From the NCBI RefSeq assembly GCF_000004075.3, contig NC_026657.2:32536732-32600731 (forward strand): a stretch of 64,000 nucleotides of DNA, in the 5' to 3' direction. The notes below the pieces were generated by a model. The model ran no database searches and was not told the DNA's origin. It saw only the letters and a list, made by a program, of their open reading frames with translations. Origin of the DNA: Cucumis sativus. Taxonomy: Eukaryota; Streptophyta; Magnoliopsida; Cucurbitales; Cucurbitaceae. Shown in pieces: positions 23,901-35,900 of this stretch. Positions within the stretch are counted from its first letter, which is position 1; each line of letters begins with the position of its first letter. The translations under genes and the position numbers were made by a program.

Positions 23901-26900
23901 TTCTGAAAAAGGCTTCAATAAACAAACTTCCAATTTCAAAATGAAATGGAAAAGATCTTCAACACCAGTGTAATTAAAAACTTATGATTCACGATTTGTA
24001 TCATACAATTCAAATCAAAATGAAGGGCAAACCAAATGATTCAAATCGTGATTGTGAATTGAAAATTATATGTATGATACAAGTCTGGATAAGACGTGCA
24101 ATATATTCTTGTTAATGTAAGACCAAAGATTAACTAACGTTGATTGACACAAGATTTGATTTACCATTCTTTCTTATACTTGTGGATGTTTTAAATAAGT
24201 TGTTGATCAGGTAACATTTGTTGATATTTGAAAGTTTTTGATCAGCCAAGATTTGATTATCCTAATAAGCCTTGCTAAGTCTTTGGGGAAATTTTATATT
24301 TACAAAATTCTTAAGATAGCATATTGTGAATTCATAATGTAATTTTGAAGTCCCCGATCATTATTTCTTCCGGATCAGCCTTATGCATCAACAAGTTTTT
24401 CTGCTCAATCAAGGATTATTCTTCTTTGTTCTTGGCTGCTGCCTTTGTTTTATGTTTTGTTTTTGGACAGATTATGTATATTTGTATTGGAATAGCATCC
24501 TAGTATAAGGGTTTTATTTTTGCTTCTTGGATGTGATGAGGGCACTATGGGGTGTCAACCTAGTTGAGATGTCCGGGTGCGCCTGCTGATCCCCCCTATT
24601 TCTCCTTGTATAATCCTTTGGACATTGAGCTTTGTCTCTCTATTTTTCTATATATTAATAATAGTGAGACTTGTATCATTTTCAAAAAATCCTAATTAAT
24701 TAAAGAAACTAATCCTAATCCTACTAGGAACAAGGTATCATGGTCAAATCCTTAATCTATTAGATTAGGATTAGCTGTTTTTGTTAATTAGGATTGGGAT
24801 TAGTTTCTTTGGGTTATTAGGATTAGGAATAGGGTATTATGGTCAAACCCTTTCACTAGAATTAGTTTCTTTTATTAATTAGGATTAGGATTAGTTCACT
24901 TTTCAATTATAAATAGAGTAGTTGTTTTCATGTATTCACAACTTTTAAACATTAACAAAATTCTCATATTTGATATACACTAATTTGGTACCAAAGCAGC
25001 CGTCTAGGCTAACGTTGACTGCCATTAGTAGAAGATCGAGAAACTTTTCGTCACTTCGGTCACAAGAGGGAGCTTTGTGAGCTGTGCTTGTTGTCAAACA
25101 ACACATATCTATCTAGGGGGAACCCGTAAAATTTCAAAGAAAAAAAAATAACCAAACATTTATCAAGATTTTGCAAGAACGTAACTTTTTAGAACTACTC
25201 TAATTTGGGATAAAAATTATCATAGAGATCAACCAAGAAAGGTTGAGAAACATGCAAGAAAATTTAAGAATCAGTCCTACAACAATGATGAAGAAGCTTA
25301 GTAAGGGTGTTCCAAGTTTTTTTGAAAACGGAATCGTTAACAGAATATTTTGATTGCTTTTGAGGCCGTTGATGAATGGTCTTTAAAAGGTAGAAAAGGT
25401 GTTCTCTCTTGATCTGGAGAAAGCCTATGACAAGGTGTATTGGTTTTTTCTTGATATGGCCATGAAACTTGAAGGCTTTGGTAAGGGATGGAGGAGATGG
25501 ATTTGGGACTGCTTGTTGACTACTAACTTCTTGATCATTGTAAACGGTAGGCCTAGAGGAAAGATTACTGCTAAAACGAGCATTCGTTAGCCTCTTGCCC
25601 CTTTTCTTTTTACGATCATCAGAGAGCCGTAAGCTGCCTTATTTACTATTGTAATGAGAAGAACTATAAGAAACTTCCATTTTGAGAATTTGTCAGATGA
25701 ATTAATCCATCTTTAATACATGGATGATACTCTTCTCTTCTCTTCTTGGGAGGATGGAAATTTGGAGACATGGTGGAGGGTGGTTAATATCATTCTTCTT
25801 GGAGTTGGTTTATCCCTTACTAGTTCCAAAACGTCTTTAATCGTTTACCTTAACATTGATGATTTGGCTTTTTATACTAATATTTTGGGTTGTTCGATGG
25901 GTAGTCTCCCGTTTAACCACCTAGGCTTATCTATTGGAGGGGGTCGTAATAGAAAAGAGGTGTGGAACGCCTTTGAAGAGCGATTCAAATATAAAATTGA
26001 CGGAGGAATTTGCCCCTTTCCAAAGGGGGCAAGCTAACTCTTGTGCAATCGGTTCTGAACAGCCTTCCTTGTTACTTATTTTCCCTTGCATAAGCTCCGG
26101 TTGGTGTTATCGATAGACTGGAGAAGAGGATTAGGAATTTTGTTTGGACAGGAGGTTGGTCTTCTAATTCGGTTACCCACCTCCTCTTGCCTGATCTGTT
26201 ATGGTGGCCTTGGGATTAACTCGTTTGGGCAAAAGAACACTGCTATTCTCACTAAATGGCTTTGGAGGTTTAGCAAGGAAGAAGCTTCTTTATGGGGGCG
26301 ATTAATTGTGGCCATATATGGCTTAAAGGAGAATGCTTGGTCTACTAAAGACCCGAATAGGGGAAGGTCTTATAGATTATGGGCTGGAATCTTGAAACAT
26401 AAGGAGACCTTTAAATTGTTAGCTTTTTTGTTGGGAGAGGGAACCATAATCAGATTTTGGAAGGACGGTTGGTGTGACGTGCAACCATTAGCAGAAAAAT
26501 TCCCTAACTTGTTCTCCTGGTCATTGAACAAGGATGCTTTTGTGGCTGAATGTTGGTGTAATGTTAGTCATTCTTGGAACTCGGGCCTTAGAAGAAATGT
26601 GCTTGATAACGAGCCTGACAACGTGGCCACAATTCTGAAAATTCTTCATTCTTGGGCCCCTTCAGATGGTGGTGATAGTCTTAAATGGATTCCTAATGTT
26701 AATGGCAACTTTACTACGAAGTCTACGTTTCTTCTTATGGTCACTCACCTATAGAAGTCATAACACTTGTAAGAAACTCCAAAAAAAATTCCAGCACACT
26801 ATGCTAAGCCCCTTGATGTGCTGATTTTTGCATTCTCTCATTACTAGGAAAGCTTGGAACACTTTGTTCAGAATCTTTCATTTGGAGCTTGTCTTCCTAT

Positions 26901-29900
26901 TTCCTAGTAAGGTTGATAGTTGGATGCTGGAAGGACACAACATTAGAGGTTATAGTCCGAAAGGAAACATCTTCTGGAGATGTGCTACCTGGTCCCTTTT
27001 GTGGTGCATTTGGAAATAGAGGAATAGTAGAATTTTCGAAGACAACTATAATTCTTTTGATTCTTTTTGGACTATGTTGCAACACACAACTTTTTGGTGG
27101 AGTATGAATTACACCAAACACTTTTGTATTCGCAACCTTTCTATGATTTTCAACAACTTCTTGGGGAGGGCTCTCTTGTCCCTTGCCCTTAGGTTGTTCT
27201 CTTTCGTTTTATGAATATACATGTTTCTTATAAAATAAAGCTTAATAAAAAACACCCAATTTGTTCGTCAATCGTGAAGTTTCTGAAGAAACAAAGAAGG
27301 ATATCAAGAAAATCCTCCGTTTTTTGGGAGAAAATTCAAAACATGGAGCAATTTTCAGAACATTTGCAAGAACCTTAAAAAGATGTAATTCAAGAAATTC
27401 ACTACGAGGAAGGAATGGATGAACACAAATTGAGGAGCCCACACAAAATTTCTAAAATGAAAAAGAAAACCCACGGGAAACTGATTAGAAGAAACTTGAA
27501 AACCTAATTACAGTTGACTACGAAACAAATGGGGGAGATGATATGTCTTGAATAAAAAAAATTAGGTATTTGGTCGGCAAGGCAGAGGTGACCAAATCAA
27601 AAGATCTGACCAAGAAGATGAAAGACACATTTTTTATGGAAAATAAAGTAGAAAATCATGTGGTTGATGAAGATCCTCAAAAGCGTATTGGCAACCTATT
27701 TGTAGTTGTAAACAAAGGAGAAGAAGACGACACAACTTTTTGGCAACCAATTTGGTCTCGCAAATTTATTACCCTTTTTCAGACCCTACCTGAAAGACCC
27801 ATGACTCATGTATTCTTTTTCTCCCTAAAACACAAACCCAAATCCAGTTCAAATTTGGCCCTCATTCCCTTTTATTGAGTCTATTGACTGACCCATACAC
27901 AATTGTTAAAATGCAGGAAACCCATCCCCAATTGAATTTTCTTCGCTCTTACAAACTGGGGTTTTCCTCATTTTCTGAAAATTCTGCCGATTCTTTTTAT
28001 AGTAGAGGATTTTTTGAACAATTTAGTTATTGGGTTCATTGGCTTTATCATGAAAGATTGAATTTTTTTTGAAACGGAGACAAGAATTTCTTTATTAATA
28101 TGAACTCAAAGTACAAGAGATTTATACAAAGAGAGCCATAAAAAAGTAGTAATCAAGGGAGTCCTAGAGGGATCAGGAGGCACACCCGAACATCTCAACT
28201 AGGTTGACTTTCCATAGTGCCAAACATCATATCCCGAGCACAAACAAACAATAATAAAAGCATCCAGCTTAGTACAAAGGTCCAGAAAACAGTATGGGAT
28301 TGGAAGAAAACAACAAAATTGAATATTTTTTATGTTGAATGTTCCAAGATGTTTCCATTCAAGTGATTTGCTTTTTTATTTTCATCCTCATTTTCGTTTT
28401 TTTTTATACAGAGACAAAACCTCTTTATTAATATGAACTCAAAGTACAAGAGATTTATATAAAGAGAGCAATAAAGAAGTTGTAATCAAGGGAGTCCTAA
28501 AGGGAACAAGAGGCATACTCGGACATCTCAACTAGGTTGACACCCCATAGCGCCAAACATCACTCGATTAAAAACATAAAAAACCCATTTTTGTTTTAAA
28601 ACTCGAGGACTAGTTTTTTCTTTTTTTTTTTTTTTTTGGGGGGGGGGGGGGGGGGGAGGGGGGGGGGGGGGAGGGATAGAATGATGTTGTAGGAATAGGG
28701 TATTATGGTCAAATAATTAATCTATTAGGATTAGGATTAGTTTCTTTTATTGATTAGGATTAGGATTAAATTTTTTTGTTTATTAGGATGATTAGTTTCT
28801 TTTATTAACTAGGATTATGATAGGATGGATGAATGAATGGATTAGTTTTTTCAAAGAGGATGGATGAATGGTTGATGTTTATTTTTAATGGAAACATGTC
28901 TCTTTATTAATATAAATGAAAGAGACTAAAGCTCAAAGTACAGGAGACATACCAAGAGCAAAAAAGACTAAAAAAACACATACAACATAAACTGATACAA
29001 GAGAGAACATAAAAAATTTCAACGAGCTGGACAAGACCATCTAGAATCCGAGCAAGACAAGAAGAAAATACAAGGCAAAGCGAAAAAAAATTCAACAAGG
29101 AGCCCCAAATCAGCTAAAATCTTAATCCCAAATGGCTTAAAAAATGAATGGGAAGAACACCATGAAAAGGTGACCAACCGAGCTGCATCAAACTTGATTT
29201 AAAAGTACGAATGTGTGCCCCGGAAGACTTGCTGAAATCTTCCATCTCACAAAAAAAACTGCACATGTACTATTGAAAAACCAATCAATGGTCCAAATAT
29301 TTGAACAGAATTCTGAAAGGAAGAAAGAAAGAAAGAAATACAAAGAAAAAGGCCAAACATGAAATCTCTCGCTTTACAAAAAGACCATTATCTTGCTTCA
29401 ACAATCCTTCCCAAACGCCTGAGACTCATTGTATTCCCATTCAAATATTAAGATTAAATGTTTGCGGGACCAGAGAACATGTGTACTTTCAGTGCTCAAG
29501 CCAAAACCAACCTACATTTCTCAACAAAGGACTTCAAATGATCTAGAATACCACATGGACGAGCTTGTGAGGGATTTCCAGCAGCTTGTTTCTCAAAAAA
29601 TGAATCTTACTCAGTCAAATAGAGAATTTAGATCAGTCTCTAAAGGGTCTTTCAACAATTGATCTTCCTTCTCATCTAAACTTATAAAATCACCATCCTC
29701 ACTGCTCATACTGAATGGAGAGTCAAAATTGGAAACAACCTTCTTTTTGGATGGGGGGACCTGAGTTTGGCTGGGAGAACCTCACACAAGAACTTTAACT
29801 TTGGATTAGGTAAAGAAAGAACAGAGTAGTTTAAATGTGGATGAATCGTGCTTTGAAGAACCAACCTATTTGGAAAAGATGGGCACAATTTGATTCTAAA

Positions 29901-32900
29901 AGATGAGGATTCTGAATAGATGATGTTAATGTTAGCAGTTACTTTGACATTTGATCCATTGAGAGTTGATGAAGAGTGGTTTTTTTTTTTTTTGTTGACT
30001 TGAAGGGAAGAGAAGAAAGAAAGGAAGAAGGCTCAAGTTTATATGTGTGTGTGTGTGTATTTATATATAAAATATATATTTTTAGGAAGAATGATAGGTT
30101 AAGAACAGGAGAGATTTTAAGAGATCGAAGAGAGGAAAAAGGTAAGAAGAAGAAGGGCAAGAAGAAGAGATCAATAATATATGATGGAGAGAGAAGTTTC
30201 AATTCTGGTCTCACATGTTCAATTCAATTCTTTTCTCCCTTTCGATGATTTTCTAGATTTGCTGTATTGGGTGGATTCTGCTCTCATTCTAATAGGCTGG
30301 ATCTTGTTCTCATTGTTGTAACAAGCTAGTTTTAATAAGGATATGATATTTTGGTGCTAAGGGGGTGCTGACCTAGTTGAGATGTTCGGGTGCTCCTTCT
30401 GATCCCTGTTCTTCTTTTGCTTGTATAGACTTCTTTATTTAGCTCTTTGTATAATTCTCTTATACATTGAGTTCTTATTATTAATAAAGAAGTTTGTCTT
30501 TGTTTCAAACAAAAAACAAAAACAAAAAAAAATTCTGGTCTCACACGTGGAGACCCTCACCGGATTTGACTGGAGTAGTCCACGTTTGGTGGATGGCGGT
30601 GACCATCATTGTTGGCCGTGGTTGAAAACGCTCCATGAAGAATGCTCAAGATTAGGCTATGATGCTATGAAAAATCCAGAGTTAGAGAGAATTTTAGTGA
30701 GATAAAAAGAGAAGTGGAGAGAAGGAGAAATGTTCATTAGGGTTTCTCATCAATTAAGTTGATGAAGATTCTTTTGATGATGGTTTATGCTTTCTTTCAA
30801 TAATGGTGGGCAATTTGATTGGTAAGATAGAGCTAGGTTATCTAAGGGCCATCCCTTTAGCAAAATTCTTTGTGCTCTCTCAGTTTCAATGGATTAAGAA
30901 GATATTTCCCATTATTTTGAAGAATTTAGTGTTATTGATAAGGCAATCCTAATCCTCAATCCAAAGATCCAAGCTATTAACGTAGCAAGAACCTTTGAAA
31001 TAAGAAACTAACACCTCCTTATACTATTTTAGATCAAACAAGAGAAAGTACGTGTTAGTTATTGAGGAACTTTCTTCATGAAGAATGAATGATTGGTTAA
31101 TCTTTGATGTCTTCAATCTTGTAATTGGTCCGTATGGAACATCATGATTCTTATCAGTTACTCTCTGTGAAATAAAGCCTAAGAGTTATTGTTAAATACT
31201 GGTTGCACATTACTGTGACTTTAACGTACAAACTTCAATTTCTTTTTCATAAAAAAGTGCATTGTACTTTTTTTTTTAAAGTGGAAACAAACTTTTCATT
31301 GACAAAATGAAAAGAGATTAAAGATTGAAATACAAGGAGACATAAAGAACATAAAAGAACAACCCCAAAATCAGCCCCAAAAAGCATCTTATAGTTTGAT
31401 AGATCTAATGAAATTTTATACATTTTTCTTTTTTGATTACAGATCACAATCCATTGACATTTCCTTCTGAATTATCCTTCTCTCGTGTTTTTTTTTTTTT
31501 TTCTGTTGTTATTGTTGTTGAAATACACGTCTTGTAATGTTGATTTTAAATTGTAACATCTCTTTCCTTTTTTTCTATTGAAAGTATCTCAAGTGTTATT
31601 TAAGTTGGGATTTCATTTGTCTCACTCAATTTTGTTTCCCTTCATGGGAGTTGGTTTGTTAAGGTCAATATTTGGGAAGAAAGGAAGGTTTTTGGTTCTC
31701 GGGGGCAGAGTCTTAAGGATGAAATGCTTGGTAAAAATCCACCTCCAACTCCGTTACCCAGCAGCAATGGAAAGAGTTCAAATCCTATAAAAATAGTGAA
31801 GAGGGATGCTCACTCTGTGAGAATTGTAAGAGCTTAGCTGTGGTAGCAGTGGACTATTGCAGTTTTTTTTTTTTTTTCTTGTGTTATGACTCCTATATCT
31901 TTACTGCTTAACTCTAGAAACTGGCTGTTGGAGGTGTTCCAGAGAAGATTCTTACTGCATTTCAATCTGTCCTTGATGAGCATCTGAATGAAGATGCTGC
32001 TCTGATCAACTGTAGCTCTGCTACTCATCATCTGAATCAAATTGAGGAGGACTTGAATGTCTCCTTAGCTCAAGGTATAGCCTCATTTACTATAGTCATC
32101 GCATGCAATTTTAGTTTAAGATGTTGTCAAGTAAGCCAAGCTCTGCATTATAAGGGTGGTCTTTGTATGAAGTGATAGTCATGCAATATAGACTTCTGAT
32201 AGAACCCAAACTTTCAATATCCATTAGAGTATGTTATTATGAAAGGGACCTCATGTACTTTAGATAATCAAGTACTTATGTTTGTAAACGATGTGTTATT
32301 AATAAGATATTTATGATAAGTTCAATTTATTTATTTATATGTTTACCTTATTTATTTATTTATATGTTTACCTTATTTATTTATTTATATGTTTACCTTA
32401 TTTATTTATTTGTATGTTTACCTTATTTATTTATTTATATGTTTACCTTATTTATTTATTTATATGTTTACCTTATTTATTTATTTATATGTTTGCCTTA
32501 AAAAGAAATCTTATCAATGGGATTTAACCTAGTTCATTGGCTATGAGCAACTTTTTTTTCCCTTGTAATGCAATCAGTAATGTTGGACTTTGCAGTATAG
32601 GATATCGGGTCTGAATTTGTACCAATACATAGATCTGTGTACTTAATATCAGTATTTTAAGATGCATCCTAGGTGCACTAGGTAACTTGAGGGTGCGCGA
32701 CTTTTGTACTGAATTGTTGATTTAAGAGCTATGCCTGAGTTGGTATTCTCACTAAGGTGTGCCTATAAGTTTATATTTTAAACAATCTTTATTATACAAT
32801 TTTTTATTTTTTAGTTTCTCAAAAGACTATATTTTAACAATGTCGTTAAAAACTCATTTCTTTTAAGTTTTCATTATTTATAAGACTATTTTATGGATAC

Positions 32901-35900
32901 ATGTCTTTCTTTATACTTTTCTGGTTTGTTCTTGAAAAACATTACTTATTTTTTGTTTTCCATTTTCTTGAAAAACATTCCTTATATTTTTGCTTTGCAT
33001 TTACTTTCTAGACATCTATTGCGTCTTCAGTGCATCGTGCAGTTTACAATACACTATTACACAAAGATACTATTAGTATTATTTATTCAGATACTATGAA
33101 TTATAGGCATCTCATTTTATACAATAGTAGAATTCATGAGGATGCCAAATCATTAGGTAATGCATTCAGGTGCCTTCTTCTTGGTTAAGGTCATGGCTTT
33201 GGTCTCCCAAAAAAAATTTGAAATCTAATACCAAATAGGAACTAAACTCAAAATTTAAGGCTATAAGGATTTAATGGTTACTAAATTCAAAACTTGGGTA
33301 ATGTACCATTATGAAACCAAGCCACCAAAGTGGTTTTTTCTATGGCCTTACTTGAACAGGATCTGTTAGGTTGTACAACTGTGACCTTGAGCTCTAAATG
33401 GTAACTGTGTGCAAGTACTCCATAAGCATTTAATGTTGTTTTTATTATTATTATTTATTTATTTTTGTTTCATAATCATAGCTTCAAACAAACTGTTTGT
33501 AAAAAAAAATATCTTCTGAAGTGTTGACTGAGGGTTTTGTAGATGAGTGGGCTAGTTCTGTTTCTTTTTTCATCGTGTTGGCATGAACTTATATCTTAGT
33601 TAGCAAGTTGCAAATTTTCTTGTAAGTAGGACTGAGCTTGAAGTTTGGGTGGTTATGGTATCTCTATAGCCAAAATAATATTCGAGGGTAGTAAAGTATA
33701 AAGGGTTACATATCATACTTTATCACAATAATGTGATGTACCCCCATTCATGATGGCATGACTAAAAAAATAGAAATCCATAGACACCTTATGAAGTGCT
33801 TTGTATTGGAGTCATTACAGGTGGCTGAATTTTCATGGAAGGATTGCAAAGATTCTACTTTTGTAGCCTTAGCTAGCAAGCTAAGAATGAATGATAAAGA
33901 TCTTTAATCCAACTTGACTGTTGGAGCTGTAGCATTGGTCAAGTCAATGGGACATCTTCCCATTTTTATTGCATTCATACCCAAATTTTATTTCATACAC
34001 CTTATTTGTAAATGCCTAATTTCTTCTCTCGATAGATTTTCATGCAGTGATCATTCTATTCCCTGGCATATTTGGTTTTGGTAAATAGAATTCCCTGTGC
34101 TATAATTTTATGTATGTATAAACGTACTGTAAGAGCAATTTTCTCTGTACTTCCTTCCCAATCTAGGAACTCAACCAAGATCTGCATTGCTGGACGACCT
34201 TCAAGATCAGGAAACTGTAATTCAAGAATGTATTAGGCAACTTGAAGGTGTTGAGGCAACTAGGGCTTCTTTGGTTTCCTTACTTGTAGAAGCGCTTCAG
34301 GACCAAGTAACTTTCCTGCATCTTTTATTTTTCCTCCAATAATTTAAACCCATTGCAGGCCTCCTCTATATTGTAGTTGATTACTCTTTGGAAAATCACA
34401 GGAATCCAAGCTGGAACTAGTTCGCAATCAGTTGCAGGTAAGATTAACCACTTTGTATATTTTCTGTTTTTCAAGTAACTAACAAGAGTTTAGGTTTGGG
34501 ATCAACTGTTGGCTTAAATTAGTTTTGGATGGGTCTGACATGCGCTTTATACCTTGAAACGTTTGAATATGGTATAGGATAATTGGATATGTCAAAACAT
34601 TGAACTTTGGTACACCTAGAAGCATTTAAATCAGAGTTATAATCTTCTTTCATTGTAGACACATGGTGGAGGTGGACAGACACCCTTTGACTCTTGAGCA
34701 AATTAACACAATAATATACTAACTAATAGGGTACAATCCATGGTGGCCACCTACCTAAGAGTTAATTTTGTATGAGTTTTCTTAACACCCAAATGTTGTA
34801 GGGTTAGTCAGGTTGTCTCGTGAGATTAGTCAAAGTGCACGTAAACCAAATGTTGTAGGGTTAGTCAGGTCGTCTCGTGAGATTAGTCAAAGTGCACGTA
34901 AGCCAAATGTTGTAGGATTAGTCAGGTCATCTCGTGAGATTAGTCAAAGTGCACGTAAACCAAATGTTGTAGGGTTAGTCAGGTTGTCTCGTGAGATTAG
35001 TCAAAGTGCACGTAAGCTGGTTCGAATACTCGTAGATATTAAGAAAGAAAAAAACAATAATATACTTAAACAAGAAATGGGAGAAAAATCAGACTGAATG
35101 AACTTGTTTGATGTGCTAACTATGTGGGCACATTTGATTTTGACGTTCTTTCTAAGATATTTGATTTCTTTAGAAAGTTACAAATAATGGTGAACTTAAA
35201 CCCATTGATCTTTGGAATCCGCTTCAAGATACAATAACTAGTTACCAATCTTTGGATGAAGGCCCTCGTAGTTTTTAGCCTTAAATTTTCTTTGTATCAT
35301 CATTTAGATATTAGTGCTTGATCGATATTGTTAGTAAGGAAAAAGATACAGTGAAAATCATTCATATTTTTCATTAATGTAAATTCAAGTATGGAACTTA
35401 TGCTTGATTGGCTTCTATGCTAGATTTCAATGCTTTAGTCTGCATCTAGATAAGAAAAAGATGAAGCTATTGTTTGCCTCGTATCCACTAACATCACTTC
35501 TGCTCGTTCATGTGTTATGAATGAGTTTCAATGTCAACATTACAGTTCAATCGAGTAGGAGTTCAATCATTTGGGAAATCCACTTTCAGCAACCAGTGAA
35601 ACATTTTATGTCAATTTGCTCAGTCATTGGTAGCCTATTTTAGGCTGTAGTAATTAAATTGTACTGTAACTTTCTTTTTTATGTGAACGGATAAGAAATT
35701 GGGTCATGTCTAATAAAATTTTTAGACACTGTTTTGTTAGGAAAATTTCTGAGAACGCTTTCTATTATAAATGCATTATTAGATTAAACTTCAGTTGGAA
35801 CCACCTGAATTAGAACTAATGAGGTGGCTTTTTGCAAAGGTAGTCTTGTAAATCGGAAAGGGTAACATACGTAAAAGATTATCATGGTCAAGAACTTAAT

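Larger units (their letters stand above)
22740..31663 (+). other. intron 2 of the CID gene (8,924 bases), retroelement-filled
   Basis: Donor CTT|GTATGT and acceptor gttaag|GTCAATATT join in phase 0 (...[12 protein letters not shown]...). Contents in order: a reverse-oriented LINE tail (about 23560-23980), LINE-tail copy 2, an LTR-like block, LINE C, an unassigned stretch (27240-28060) with a retroelement-like open frame, two inverted LINE tails, a G-rich tract, a second LTR-like block, another inverted tail (28885-29300), unassigned sequence with purine-rich runs and a TG microsatellite (29300-30200), tail copy 5 with target duplication, and an inverted tail at 31265-31445. Confidence 0.75.

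Noticed and set aside
24690..24900. Interstitial telomere-like sequence
   Set aside because: The motif is TTAGGATTAG, not the plant TTTAGGG, and sits in an LTR-like block.
25399..27019. A host gene coding an RT-like protein
   Set aside because: Stops and frameshifts break it, and all parts match LINE ORF2 order; it is a dead transposon.
32313..32527. Membrane-peptide-like open frames of Tyr, Leu, Phe and Ile
   Set aside because: They come entirely from a 25-base tandem repeat with no stops in those frames.
34789..35016. CRISPR-like regular array
   Set aside because: The 57-base units are contiguous with no spacers, and lie within a SINE in a plant intron; it is a minisatellite.
34813..35097. 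Open frame with 19-residue repeats
   Set aside because: It is explained by the 57-base repeat inside a SINE; no start context or splice signal links it to the CID gene.
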